IMG/VR virus record: IMGVR_UViG_3300044491_001277
Location: 1 to 50,177 of that record
DNA length: 50,177 bases
From: a virus
Strand: one strand, 5' to 3'
Shown: one piece after another, positions 1 through 6,675 of the stretch
Position numbering within the stretch: the first letter of the stretch is position 1
Layout: every line of letters begins with the position of its first letter
Made by a program: the position numbers and the translations under genes
Notes under the pieces: generated by a model
The model's input: only the letters and a program-made list of their open reading frames with translations
What the model was told of the DNA's origin: nothing
The model's database searches: none

Positions 1-1
1 C

Positions 2-40
2 CAGTTTGAGGACAAATTCTTGACCACGCAAAACTTTTAA
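2..40 (+). CDS. C-terminal tail of an upstream gene (partial)
   Basis: An open frame enters from the window edge and reads QFEDKFLTTQNF before a TAA at 38-40. The next gene starts 6 nt later, in keeping with the tight spacing in this genome. Too little is present to name the product. It is called a gene end only because of the open frame and the spacing. Confidence 0.4.
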   Translation, partial: QFEDKFLTTQNF

Positions 41-46
41 TAAGAC

Positions 47-295
47 ATGATCAAATCACTGTTTAGTATTATGTTTGCTGCTCTTATGTGGGTTCAAGTC
101 CCACAATGGAGTGACGATTGGTCTAAGTGTGCGGTTGATGTACCAGACACAGCATGTCATTGGTACATCACAGCACCCGATAGCACAATGGGTGAAGGAT
201 TCAGTTGGGCTAATGCTCCCTGGTTCAGTGTCGAAGGTCTCCTAGACATTGGAGAACTTCATGACACCATGACATCACTTCAGATAAATAGTTAA
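47..295 (+). CDS. small exported or membrane-anchored protein, paralogue of the gene at 1892
   Basis: This 82-aa protein has an N-terminal hydrophobic segment (about residues 3-18, with a KSLFSIMFAALMWVQVP core) that could be a signal peptide or membrane anchor. A Trp- and Cys-containing domain follows (C28 and C37). It is nearly identical in residues 8-72 to the 80-aa protein encoded at 1892-2134, so the two are recent duplicates. The C-termini diverge after the DIGEL motif. Function is unknown. The two Cys suggest a disulphide if the domain is exported, which is inference. Confidence 0.7.
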   Translation: MIKSLFSIMFAALMWVQVPQWSDDWSKCAVDVPDTACHWYITAPDSTMGEGFSWANAPWFSVEGLLDIGELHDTMTSLQINS

Positions 296-320
296 AGATT
301 TGTCTGATACGACTAGTAGA

Positions 321-644
321 ATGAAAAATTTTAAACAATTTATGTCAGAGTCAGTCAATATCTCTGGCGACTTCAACGGAAACTTATACATTAACTCTTA
401 AGACCAACAACCTCAAGAGGAAGTTGGTGAGAGTTATGTTGCCGACATAACTTGGCAAAATAGCATATATAGAATTGAGATGGTAACAAAGACTGGATTA
501 CCATCAAAGCATGAATTGGCTGAAAAACTTCAGAGTGAATATCCTGGTGCAATGGTTCATAACATTTATCCAGTAGAAGAAAAGAACTTTAATATTAAAA
601 ATTCACAAAGGTATCAACCTGAAAGATTATCGTGGAGTGACTAA
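321..644 (+). pseudogene. conserved small phage gene interrupted by an in-frame TAA
   Basis: The frame opens at ATG 321 (MKNFKQFMSESVNISG...), meets TAA at 399-401 after 26 codons, and then stays open in the same frame for 80 more codons to the TAA at 642-644. That stop overlaps the next start as TAATG. The part after the stop is well formed (EEVGESYVADITWQ, then AELIYP-like sheet/helix text ending RYQPERLSWSD). No frameshift is needed, so one C-to-T change of a CAA codon would explain it. A shorter product could start at the in-frame ATG at 480 (54 aa). The gene is dead, translated from the internal start, or read through. Function unknown. Confidence 0.7.
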
Positions 645-1456
645 TGGCACAATGGAATAAGAATACACAGGACTATCTTAATGATGGTAGAACCCTATTT
701 GAAGTTCATATGTGTGCCGATAAGTATGGCAACATTGGTGCTTGTGGTGGTGATACACAATTTGATTTAAACGTTGCTGCTGGTATTACAACACAACTAG
801 CAAACGTTCATAAGTTTGGTGCAGTGGTAACTACATCAGCAGTTTATGATACCGTTTGGTCCTATGGTGGTGCATATACATTCCCATCCACAGCAGGAAT
901 TGTTACAGTAACTTCCAATTCTTCTCAAGATGATAGTGGAGGAACGGGAGCACTTACAGTCAGACTTGAAGGTCTCGATACAAACTATAATGAAGTGGAA
1001 GAAGATTTTACTTTAAATGGGACTGTTGGTGTTGCTGGAACAGTAGAGTTTTTAAGAACTCATAGAGCATTTGTATTAACTGGTAATAACGATAATACCA
1101 ATGTAGGAGATATTGATTTCACTCATAGTGTAGGAGTTACATGTCAGATTGCCGCAGGAATGGGTCAATCTCAAGTTACTTTCTATACTATTCCTGCAGG
1201 TAAAAGTGGATACCTGAGATCATTTGCAGCAACGATGAATAAGAACCAAGAGAACACTGTTAGATTATTTCAGAAAAAACCAGATGGTGGTGTATTCAGA
1301 CTTGCTAGTGAACTCAATCTATATAATAGTAACATGCATACAACTTATAGTATTCCTCTTTACTTCACAGAAAAAACTGATTTGGAAGTAAGGACATATA
1401 CTGGAAGTAACGCAACTGTTTCATCAATGTTTGATTTATTGATTGTAGATAACTAA
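644..1456 (+). CDS. probable virion structural protein
   Basis: The 270-aa product is Gly/Thr/Asn-rich with alternating beta-type text and no membrane segment, typical of cyanophage virion proteins. It opens MAQWNKNTQDYLNDGRTLFE and contains a central stretch around residues 90-200 rich in short beta strands (TGALTVRLEGLD, GTVEFLRTHRAFVL). Its start overlaps the preceding stop (TAATG) and the next gene begins on the base after its own stop, so it belongs to a translationally coupled string. Similar proteins are annotated as structural in T4-like cyanophages. The exact position in the particle is not visible here. Confidence 0.65.
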   Translation: MAQWNKNTQDYLNDGRTLFEVHMCADKYGNIGACGGDTQFDLNVAAGITTQLANVHKFGAVVTTSAVYDTVWSYGGAYTFPSTAGIVTVTSNSSQDDSGGTGALTVRLEGLDTNYNEVEEDFTLNGTVGVAGTVEFLRTHRAFVLTGNNDNTNVGDIDFTHSVGVTCQIAAGMGQSQVTFYTIPAGKSGYLRSFAATMNKNQENTVRLFQKKPDGGVFRLASELNLYNSNMHTTYSIPLYFTEKTDLEVRTYTGSNATVSSMFDLLIVDN

Positions 1457-1666
1457 ATGAATAACTTTGAAGTCTTTTTATACTTTGTGTGCTTTGCTGC
1501 CATTGGTGGTTCTGCCTTTGCAATGATGTGGAGTAACATTCAATCTATTAATATAGAGATGAATAAACCTCCTAAACCAAAACATCCTGAAGCGCCTGAA
1601 GTAGGTGAAGAATTGATGTATGTTGATTTAACTAGAGAAAAATTAGAGGATTTGTACAATGACTAA
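1457..1666 (+). CDS. small single-pass membrane protein
   Basis: The 69-aa product has one strong hydrophobic segment (about residues 6-26, FLYFVCFAAIGGSAFAMMW) followed by a Pro/Lys/Glu-rich soluble tail (PPKPKHPEAPEVGEE). The layout is N-terminal membrane anchor plus cytoplasmic tail. It starts immediately after the previous stop and overlaps the next gene by 8 nt. No family is recognised. Confidence 0.7.
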   Translation: MNNFEVFLYFVCFAAIGGSAFAMMWSNIQSINIEMNKPPKPKHPEAPEVGEELMYVDLTREKLEDLYND

Positions 1667-1895
1667 ACTACTGTTTGCCTTATTGATTCTCTGCTCACCT
1701 GTAATGGCTGAGACAGAAGTGAAATTGCCTTCTTACTGTATCCGCTCAGTGGTTATCAATGATGATGGCACCTTCTTACTTGACATGCCTGGGTATCCTT
1801 ATGGTATGGACGACGAACCTATGCTCGTTACGAGCATGGATAGATTAGAAAATGTAACCAATTGCACACCAGACGACCCTAGGATGAACCGATGA
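1659..1895 (+). CDS. small secreted protein with signal peptide
   Basis: The 78-aa product begins with a classic signal peptide (MTKLLFALLILCSPVMA) and a predicted cleavage after the VMA motif before ETEVKLP. The mature part is about 60 residues, acidic, with two Cys (in YCIRSV and NCTPDD) that could pair in the periplasm. It overlaps the genes on both sides by a few bases. A role in the host envelope is inferred from the signal peptide only. Confidence 0.7.
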   Translation: MTKLLFALLILCSPVMAETEVKLPSYCIRSVVINDDGTFLLDMPGYPYGMDDEPMLVTSMDRLENVTNCTPDDPRMNR

Positions 1896-2134
1896 AATTC
1901 TTTCTATCAATCATGTTCGCTGCTCTTATGTGGGTTCAAGTCCCACAGTGGAGTGATGACTGGTCAAAATGTGCTGTAGATGTACCAGACACAGCATGTC
2001 ATTGGTATATCACTGCCCCAGACAGTACAATGGGTGAAGGGTTCAGTTGGACTAATGCTCCATGGTTTTCTGTAGAAGGATTGAGAGACATTGGTGAACT
2101 GAAAAATACAGTTCAATCTCTACAAGAAACTTAA
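1892..2134 (+). CDS. small exported or membrane-anchored protein, paralogue of the gene at 47
   Basis: The 80-aa product is the second copy of the 82-aa protein at 47-295. They share the N-terminal hydrophobic segment (FFLSIMFAALMWVQVP), the two Cys and the core ending in DIGEL, with only a few changes in between; both tails differ. It overlaps the preceding signal-peptide gene by 4 nt (ATGA). A rho-independent terminator lies just downstream, so it closes the first transcription block. Confidence 0.75.
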   Translation: MKFFLSIMFAALMWVQVPQWSDDWSKCAVDVPDTACHWYITAPDSTMGEGFSWTNAPWFSVEGLRDIGELKNTVQSLQET

Positions 2135-2150
2135 GTTCTGAAATACACAC

Positions 2151-2173
2151 AGGAGGGTTGACACCTCCTTTTT
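2151..2173 (+). terminator. rho-independent terminator with an embedded promoter element
   Basis: Stem AGGAGG (2151-2156), loop GTTGACA, stem CCTCCT (2164-2169), then a T run. It ends the 47-2134 block. The loop contains a perfect TTGACA -35 box used by the promoter described next. Confidence 0.8.
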
Positions 2174-2186
2174 ATTTGCCTAAAAT
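2158..2186 (+). promoter_or_regulatory. sigma-70-like promoter overlapping the terminator
   Basis: TTGACA at 2158-2163, a 17-bp spacer, and TAAAAT at 2181-2186. The predicted start near 2193 lies about 19 nt upstream of the micro-ORF at 2212. A second extended -10 (TGGTATAAT, ending at 2252) inside that micro-ORF could also serve the gene at 2280. Confidence 0.6.
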
Positions 2187-2211
2187 ATAATGACAAACAT
2201 CCTTTAATAAG

Positions 2212-2283
2212 ATGTTACTCATACTATCTTATTTTTTGTTTTTTGGTATAATTCTATTTGTATTATCTATTTTTGATTCATGA
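2212..2283 (+). CDS. 23-aa hydrophobic transmembrane micropeptide
   Basis: ATG 2212 opens a 23-codon frame reading MLLILSYFLFFG followed by IILFVLSIFDS, which is hydrophobic over almost its whole length and long enough for one membrane span. Its TGA (2281-2283) overlaps the ATG of the next gene (2280) as ATGA. The same coupling occurs at several clear gene pairs in this window. A promoter ends 26 nt upstream. There is no strong ribosome-binding site, which is the main doubt. In size and hydrophobicity it resembles small photosystem or toxin-like membrane peptides, but no specific family is recognised. Confidence 0.45.
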   Translation: MLLILSYFLFFGIILFVLSIFDS

Positions 2284-2540
2284 CTCTTTACCTCTACAAG
2301 AGTGATAGTGGCTGTATAAGTCATGATGGATATATCCAACTTGGATCTTTCCCACACTCAGTTGAAGAACATATCAAACTCAACCCAACAATAGAATGGA
2401 TTGAGACGTATTGGGTACCAGATTGTTTTGGTATGAGATACAAGAGATCTAGTTTCCAAAGAACAGAAAGGGCTAATGAGGGAAGTCCCAGAACTGACAA
2501 TTCAGTTCAAATACAAACTAGACTAGAAAGGACATTATGA
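2280..2540 (+). CDS. hypothetical protein
   Basis: The 86-aa product has no signal peptide or membrane segment. It has an N-terminal motif LYLYKSDSGCISHDGYIQLGS and a basic, low-complexity C-terminal third. It overlaps the upstream micro-ORF (ATGA) and the downstream gene (ATGA at 2537), so it is probably translated as part of a coupled set. No family is recognised. Confidence 0.6.
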   Translation: MTLYLYKSDSGCISHDGYIQLGSFPHSVEEHIKLNPTIEWIETYWVPDCFGMRYKRSSFQRTERANEGSPRTDNSVQIQTRLERTL

Positions 2541-3013
2541 GTTTTTGTATTGGAGCCCAAACTGTGATGGGCACTCTAGCAACAATTGGTGTTGGTGTAG
2601 CCACACCAGATGAAGTTAGAACTTATGTTGGAGTTTATGTCACACCTATTGATAGTAGTGAAGTCTATTTGGAGGAACCCTCAGGAACATTTGGTATTGA
2701 GTATGATGCAACCAATCATATTAGATTGTTTGCAGAACATCACTCATCACCAATGAGTTGTGAAGATGATCCTGGATTGAATATGGCAGGTGTCAAGTTC
2801 TTTGTACCTCTGTCATCTGACGCAACAGTATACACTGGTGTGGCTGTTCATGATGAAGGATTTGATAGTAATAATGAATTAAGGAACCCTATCATCATCT
2901 CAGGTATTGAGGCTGGTCCAGAGGGTGTCAAACTATACGCAGAATATATGACTGATACCTACAACTTTGGTGGTGGTAGGGTTCAGTCAGGAGTTAAGTT
3001 TTTCTTTAGATAA
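2537..3013 (+). CDS. hypothetical protein with beta-barrel-like sequence
   Basis: The 158-aa product has repeated amphipathic beta strands (VRTYVGVYVTP, HIRLFAEHH, AGVKFFVPL, VKLYAEYM, SGVKFFFR) and ends in an aromatic strand. This pattern is seen in small outer-membrane-type barrels and some phage cell-surface proteins. A short hydrophobic N-terminal stretch (MGTLATIGVGVA) could be a weak signal. The barrel reading is inference from strand periodicity, and no named family is recognised. Confidence 0.6.
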   Translation: MSFCIGAQTVMGTLATIGVGVATPDEVRTYVGVYVTPIDSSEVYLEEPSGTFGIEYDATNHIRLFAEHHSSPMSCEDDPGLNMAGVKFFVPLSSDATVYTGVAVHDEGFDSNNELRNPIIISGIEAGPEGVKLYAEYMTDTYNFGGGRVQSGVKFFFR

Positions 3014-3015
3014 CA

Positions 3016-3192
3016 ATGATTGATTCTCCAGAAGCACCTATCGAAGGCAAAGTTGATAAACATGGGTTTACTATCAAACCCTCTATCACTGACGATGAGT
3101 TGATCCTCATGTGTATCAAGAACGCCCCCTGTGGAGCAGATCGTAAACAAGTATTGTCCCTTATTAAAAAGTACGAAGACAAAGTAAAATGA
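3016..3192 (+). CDS. small hypothetical protein upstream of talC
   Basis: The 58-aa frame runs from ATG 3016 (MIDSPEAPIEGKVDKHGF) to a TGA at 3190-3192 that overlaps the talC start as ATGA. It is acidic at the N-terminus with a C-terminal helix (LILMCIKNAPCG then KQVLSLIKKYEDKVK). The exact overlap with talC supports real coding. Function unknown. Confidence 0.65.
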   Translation: MIDSPEAPIEGKVDKHGFTIKPSITDDELILMCIKNAPCGADRKQVLSLIKKYEDKVK

Positions 3193-3839
3193 AAATCTTT
3201 TTAGACACAGCAGACGTGTACGCCATAAGAGACTACTACTCAACAGGTCTTATTGATGGTGTAACTACAAACCCCACACTCATTATGAAGAGTGGTCGTA
3301 ACCCTGATGTTGTGTATCAACAGATCAAAGATGTTGGTGTACAAGACATCAGTATGGAAGTGATGGGTGACTTTGTTGAGATGTATACAGAGGCATCACG
3401 ACTCTCTCAGAAGTTTGGTGATGTGGCCACTATCAAAGTTCCTATGACTCGTGATGGTCTGAAGGTTTGTCATCAACTCTCTCAGGTTGATAAAGTGAGA
3501 GTGAATGTAACTCTTATCTTCTCAGCATCACAGGCAGTTCTAGCAGCTAAGGCTGGTGCCACCTATGTGTCACCCTTTGTTGGTCGTTTGGATGACCAGT
3601 CTGTGGCTGGTTTGGAAGTGGTTCGTTCTATCTCTGAACTGTATCGTATCCATCGTATCCCCACCCAAGTACTATCAGCCTCCATTCGTTCAGTACAGAG
3701 GGCTGTACGATCCTGGTATAACGGAGCAGAAGTGGTTACGATGCCTCCTAATATCTTTGAACAGATGTATGATCACATCTTGACTGACAAAGGTCTAGAG
3801 ATCTTTGAGAAAGATGCGGTTAACATCAAACATGACTAA
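3189..3839 (+). CDS. talC: transaldolase-like enzyme (host-derived metabolic gene)
   Basis: This 216-aa TIM-barrel protein is of the short TalC/fructose-6-phosphate aldolase type. Conserved features are D6 in the FLDTAD motif, the TTNPTLI loop (residues 26-32) and K83 in TIKVPMT, the expected Schiff-base lysine. The family moves a dihydroxyacetone unit between sugar phosphates. In cyanophages it is thought to drive the host pentose phosphate pathway so that ribose-5-phosphate and NADPH feed nucleotide synthesis. Length and motifs are complete. It overlaps the small gene upstream by 4 nt and the 52-aa gene downstream by 8 nt. thyX lies 6 kb away and uses the same pathway's products. Confidence 0.95.
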   Translation: MKIFLDTADVYAIRDYYSTGLIDGVTTNPTLIMKSGRNPDVVYQQIKDVGVQDISMEVMGDFVEMYTEASRLSQKFGDVATIKVPMTRDGLKVCHQLSQVDKVRVNVTLIFSASQAVLAAKAGATYVSPFVGRLDDQSVAGLEVVRSISELYRIHRIPTQVLSASIRSVQRAVRSWYNGAEVVTMPPNIFEQMYDHILTDKGLEIFEKDAVNIKHD

Positions 3840-3990
3840 AGTGTATTCTGGGAAACCAGCCGAACTCGAAGCTGGTTTCTCACCTCACCTTGAGGCAGTG
3901 TTCAAAGATAAGAAACAAGCAGAAGAATATGTCAGAACCTGGATGGACTTCTATCCAAAGATGGATGTAGTATTCTGGACAGAAGAATAA
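3832..3990 (+). CDS. small hypothetical protein downstream of talC
   Basis: Starting at ATG 3832 gives a 52-aa protein (MTKVYSGKPAELEAGFSPHL...). An upstream in-frame start at 3805 would extend it deep into talC and is less likely. The 8-nt overlap with the talC stop suggests coupling. The sequence is soluble and helix-rich, with Trp and acidic residues at the end (DVVFWTEE). No family recognised. Confidence 0.65.
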   Translation: MTKVYSGKPAELEAGFSPHLEAVFKDKKQAEEYVRTWMDFYPKMDVVFWTEE

Positions 3991-4004
3991 CTGTCACAAC
4001 CCTG

Positions 4005-4033
4005 TTGATCTCATAGATCAATGGGGTTATACT
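4005..4033 (+). promoter_or_regulatory. sigma-70-like promoter
   Basis: TTGATC at 4005-4010, a 17-bp spacer and TATACT at 4028-4033. The predicted start near 4040 favours ATG 4054 over the earlier ATG at 4021 for the next gene. Confidence 0.6.
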
Positions 4034-4053
4034 ATGTGTATCAGAAAACAACT

Positions 4054-4437
4054 ATGAACGGATCACTGGAACCTGAGGATCGTATCCTCGAAGAACCAAC
4101 CATCACAGAACAACTCTCAAAGTTGATAGAAACACTTGGTTGGGAAGTTGATGATGATGTTATAGTTGAGGTTGGTGGTACCGTTGTATCTGGTATCCAT
4201 CAAGGTGAAAACTATAACAAGAAGTGGGCAACACCTTTTGGTGTTCGTAAGTATAACAAAGATGCATTCATCATCATTAGTAATCAATCTCGTAGAGATC
4301 TGACTGGATCTCAACCTATGGATAGGGAACATAAACCACATCATACTCTAAATACTTCTGAAGAAGTAGTGAGTGAAGATGACGTTTCTGGAATTTATGA
4401 ACGAATCGTCCCTGAATCGAGTCCGTCAGAAGGATAG
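4054..4437 (+). CDS. hypothetical protein
   Basis: The start at 4054 is chosen because the earlier in-frame ATG (4021) lies inside the promoter spacer. The 127-aa product has an acidic first half (ITEQLSKLIETLGWEVDDDVIVEVGGTVV in order), then a Gly/Lys-rich middle and a hydrophilic tail. The last 59 nt overlap the next gene in another frame. The tail (after about residue 95) may therefore be poorly constrained. No ribosome-binding site stands out. No family recognised. Confidence 0.5.
   Translation: MNGSLEPEDRILEEPTITEQLSKLIETLGWEVDDDVIVEVGGTVVSGIHQGENYNKKWATPFGVRKYNKDAFIIISNQSRRDLTGSQPMDREHKPHHTLNTSEEVVSEDDVSGIYERIVPESSPSEG
4348..4354 (+). promoter_or_regulatory. possible late promoter
   Basis: CTAAATA, a one-base variant of the T4 late -10 element core, lies 25 nt upstream of ATG 4379. 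It is inside the end of the preceding gene, so this is a weak call. Confidence 0.3.
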
Positions 4438-4867
4438 TAAGGGTGGTATGGCTATCATGTCTGCACAACGTGGTGACAAGTCTAAGAAACAGAACGCGGC
4501 ACGTTCTAAACAACTAGACAAAGACATCCGTGGTGCAGGTCTTCCTGGTGCTACTAAGGTATCAGGTAGATATACTGAGAACAAAGGCCAGAAAGGTGAG
4601 AAGAAAGTGGGTGAGAGATCCCATGTAGTTTCATCTGGTAAGATGGGCAAGAAGAAGTTCAAAAAAGCCATCACCAAACTTGGGAAAAAGTATGACCAGG
4701 ACAGTGTTCTGATCAAGAAGAAACCCAAGTCTGATGCAGCACTGGTTGGAACTAATAAGAGTTCTTTCCCTGGTATGAACAAACGACTGAAAACTGGTAA
4801 GATGAAACCAGGTAAGACTGGTGAATTTGACACTAAAATTAAAAACAAGACCTTTACCTATGAGTAA
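4379..4867 (+). CDS. basic lysine-rich hypothetical protein (possible virion or DNA-associated protein)
   Basis: The 162-aa product begins MTFLEFMNESSLNRVRQ and is strikingly basic, with many Lys/Arg and Gly and a spread of KKK tracts (MGKKKFKKAITKLGKKY). The opening FxEFMxE resembles the N-terminal tag on several T4-like cyanophage proteins; the pseudogene at 321 has a related KNFKQFMSES start. It could bind nucleic acid or be packaged in the virion, which is inference from composition. The ATG at 4379 is preferred to GTG at 4373. Confidence 0.75.
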   Translation: MTFLEFMNESSLNRVRQKDSKGGMAIMSAQRGDKSKKQNAARSKQLDKDIRGAGLPGATKVSGRYTENKGQKGEKKVGERSHVVSSGKMGKKKFKKAITKLGKKYDQDSVLIKKKPKSDAALVGTNKSSFPGMNKRLKTGKMKPGKTGEFDTKIKNKTFTYE

Positions 4868-5066
4868 GATGAACAAATTTCCATTCAACCATGTTGTCCT
4901 TAATGATCGTAAAGAGGTTTGGATCAAAGGTGGATACCCTGGATGTATGGCTGTCCCACGATTGATGGAGAAGTTCTACCCTGGTTATGAAGCCAAGTTG
5001 GCCAAGAATGAATTCATTGAGAAACTCAAAAAGGATTACACACTCAGAGATACATTAGATGCCTGA
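4860..5066 (+). CDS. hypothetical protein
   Basis: The ATG at 4860 overlaps the preceding stop by 8 nt and gives a 68-aa product (MSKMNKFPFNHVVLNDRKEV). The ATG at 4869 is an alternative. The sequence contains WIKGGYPGCMAVPRLMEKFYPGYE and an amphipathic C-terminal helix. It is the last gene before a rho-independent terminator. No family recognised. Confidence 0.65.
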   Translation: MSKMNKFPFNHVVLNDRKEVWIKGGYPGCMAVPRLMEKFYPGYEAKLAKNEFIEKLKKDYTLRDTLDA

Positions 5067-5078
5067 CCACAGTATTCG

Positions 5079-5106
5079 CCCTCTACTTGAACAGGTAGGG
5101 GGTTTT
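5079..5106 (+). terminator. rho-independent terminator
   Basis: Stem CCCTCTAC (5079-5086) pairs with GTAGGGGG (5095-5102) using one G-U pair, with an 8-nt loop and TTTT after it. Confidence 0.7.
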
Positions 5107-5150
5107 ACTATTACAATATTAATGTTTCTGATTCCTATTCTAGTTTTACT

Positions 5151-5402
5151 ATGACTTTCGTTGTTTATTCTAAAGATGGTTGCCCTTACTGCACTAAGGT
5201 TGCACAGGCACTTCAACTTGCTGAAATGAAGCATGTGATATATAAACTTAACCAAGACTACACCAGACAAGAATTCTACAAAACATTTGGAGAAGGTTCT
5301 ACCTTTCCACAAGTCAGAGTATTTACTGAAGAAGAAGGTGAAAGAACCATCGGTGGGTGTAGTGAAACGGTTAAGTACCTACGAGAAAACAAACTGATCT
5401 AA
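5151..5402 (+). CDS. glutaredoxin
   Basis: The 83-aa protein has the whole glutaredoxin fold signature. The dithiol site CPYC is at residues 11-14 after the first beta strand (VVYSKDG), the cis-proline loop TFPQV is near residue 53, and the GG motif is in IGGCSETVKYL. It would reduce disulphides with glutathione and could supply electrons to ribonucleotide reductase, as T4 NrdC does. Its stop overlaps the next start (TAATG). A second, degenerate relative lies at 7731. Confidence 0.92.
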   Translation: MTFVVYSKDGCPYCTKVAQALQLAEMKHVIYKLNQDYTRQEFYKTFGEGSTFPQVRVFTEEEGERTIGGCSETVKYLRENKLI

Positions 5403-5758
5403 TGGACAATACCTGGGAACTCCTAAACATTGTTGAGAGAACAATTGATAGTGCATTCCAAGGCAAACAGATGCTCAACATGTATGAGTATCTCAAATCT
5501 ATCAAAGCAACTAAAAGAGATGCTACTGAGTTTATTGACAGTTCTGTAGCCAGAGAGATCCAACTTCTTGTTTTGGATCTTGAGGATTATCTTGAAGGTG
5601 GTAATGATGAACAACATAAACAACTGAGAGAAGGTTATGGTCATCTGGGTAAACCCGAAGCCAGAAAGATAAAGAACTATCTCTATTCTATACTAGAGGA
5701 TGCGTGGAAGTATGAGCAAGAAAAAAGACCAGGAAGAAGGAGGAAAGCTTCTAAATAA
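5402..5758 (+). CDS. hypothetical helical protein
   Basis: The 118-aa product is nearly all helical by composition, with acidic and basic segments (VAREIQLLVLDLEDYLEGG; SILEDAWKYEQEKRPGRRRK) and a basic C-terminal tail that could contact nucleic acid. It is coupled to the glutaredoxin gene by TAATG and overlaps the next gene by 47 nt. No family recognised. Confidence 0.75.
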   Translation: MDNTWELLNIVERTIDSAFQGKQMLNMYEYLKSIKATKRDATEFIDSSVAREIQLLVLDLEDYLEGGNDEQHKQLREGYGHLGKPEARKIKNYLYSILEDAWKYEQEKRPGRRRKASK

Positions 5759-5936
5759 AAACACAAATAACTTCCCACCAGAAATAGATAGAGGTGTTGA
5801 GTTACTATTAAGAAATAAAAAGGGGAGGAAGGAACCAAAGACTTTACAGTTTAGACTTAACAAGATGATCTCTCTATTCAAGAGAGAGTTTTATTTCAAT
5901 ATCGATTTTAGTTTCGATATAAAGAAGAACCCCTAG
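5712..5936 (+). CDS. small basic hypothetical protein
   Basis: Starting at ATG 5712 gives 74 aa (MSKKKDQEEGGKLLNKNTNN...). The in-frame ATG at 5700 is less likely. The C-terminal half, FRLNKMISLFKREFYFNIDF followed by SFDIKKN, is compact and resembles a conserved small cyanophage protein. The N-terminus overlaps the previous gene out of frame. Function unknown. Confidence 0.65.
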   Translation: MSKKKDQEEGGKLLNKNTNNFPPEIDRGVELLLRNKKGRKEPKTLQFRLNKMISLFKREFYFNIDFSFDIKKNP

Positions 5937-5945
5937 GAGGTTAAG

Positions 5946-6170
5946 ATGTTAGCAGTTACTCTCACTTTTTCGGCATTGTTTTCTGTGATGTTCCTTGTAT
6001 TAGGAACAGTAGTTGGTTGGATGGCCAAAGATTATGTGCTACAAAGAGACTCTAAGTACATCCCAATGCATCCAGAGATGTTTGATGAGAATGGACAGAT
6101 CATTCCTGATCAAGTATTAGCAGTAAGGTTTGAGAATGATATGCTTGATCCTGATGATCCTTTAAACTAA
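5946..6170 (+). CDS. small membrane protein
   Basis: The 74-aa product has one N-terminal transmembrane segment (residues 4-26, VTLTFSALFSVMFLVLGTV) and an acidic soluble tail (MHPEMFDENGQIIPDQVLAVRF). A strong ribosome-binding site, TAGGAGGT, precedes the ATG by 6 nt. Closely similar small membrane proteins are common in T4-like cyanophages. Function unknown. Confidence 0.8.
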   Translation: MLAVTLTFSALFSVMFLVLGTVVGWMAKDYVLQRDSKYIPMHPEMFDENGQIIPDQVLAVRFENDMLDPDDPLN

Positions 6171-6173
6171 ACA

Positions 6174-6181
6174 AATAAATA
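6174..6181 (+). promoter_or_regulatory. late promoter
   Basis: AATAAATA, one base from the T4 late consensus TATAAATA, 31 nt upstream of ATG 6212. A TATACT box also lies at about 6185. Confidence 0.5.
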
Positions 6182-6211
6182 CGATATACTGAAACGAGAA
6201 AGTAAATTACT

Positions 6212-6670
6212 ATGGCTACATCAACAAAACTTCCACCTAATGCTTTTGTTCATGAGATCCTTGAACATGTATCTAAACAAAGAACTGTTGCAAAGAAAGT
6301 AGAGGCACTGAAAGAGTATCGTAATGATGCTCTGACTGCTATTCTTATCTGGAACTTTGATGATACCGTTCAGAGTCTCCTACCTGAGGGTGAGGTTCCC
6401 TTCAATAAGAATGAAGTCCCTGTAGGAACCGACCACACCTCCCTGAGGAGGGAATGGAAGAACCTCTACCACTTCATCAAGGGCGGGAACGACAAACTCT
6501 CCAAGACCCGTAGAGAGTCTATGTTCATCCAGATGCTAGAGGGTCTCCACCCAGAAGAGGCAGGTATCATTTGCTTGGTGAAGGATAAGAACCTTGGGAC
6601 AAAATACAAACTGACACAAGAACAGGTTGCCAAAGCGTTTCCTGATATAGTATGGGGAGGTAGATCGTAA
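6212..6670 (+). CDS. DUF6433-like protein
   Basis: The 152-aa soluble protein starts MATSTKLPPNAFVHEILEHV and contains NDALTAILIWNFDDTVQSLL and the C-terminal LTQEQVAKAFPDIVWG. These features match my memory of the DUF6433 family, widespread in T4-like marine phages and of unknown function. The late-type promoter upstream suggests late expression. The middle (about 6430-6560) is richer in CC/GG codons than the flanks. Confidence 0.7.
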   Translation: MATSTKLPPNAFVHEILEHVSKQRTVAKKVEALKEYRNDALTAILIWNFDDTVQSLLPEGEVPFNKNEVPVGTDHTSLRREWKNLYHFIKGGNDKLSKTRRESMFIQMLEGLHPEEAGIICLVKDKNLGTKYKLTQEQVAKAFPDIVWGGRS

Positions 6671-6675
6671 AACCT

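Noticed and set aside
88-104. A tRNA T-arm-like sequence (GTGGG-TTCAAGT-CCCAC), also at 1930-1946
   Set aside because: No matching acceptor, D or anticodon arms exist around it, it lies inside two paralogous coding genes at the same codons, and other equally long stretches are also identical between the copies. Possible relation to an attachment site is unsupported.
2983-3243. Minus-strand open frame of 86 codons opposite the talC start
   Set aside because: It opposes two well-supported coupled plus-strand genes and has no family-like sequence.
3805-3831. N-terminal extension of the gene downstream of talC
   Set aside because: It would lie within the talC coding end. The ATG at 3832 gives the usual short overlap.
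4021-4053. Earlier ATG for the 4054 gene
   Set aside because: It lies in the spacer of a good promoter, upstream of the predicted transcript start.
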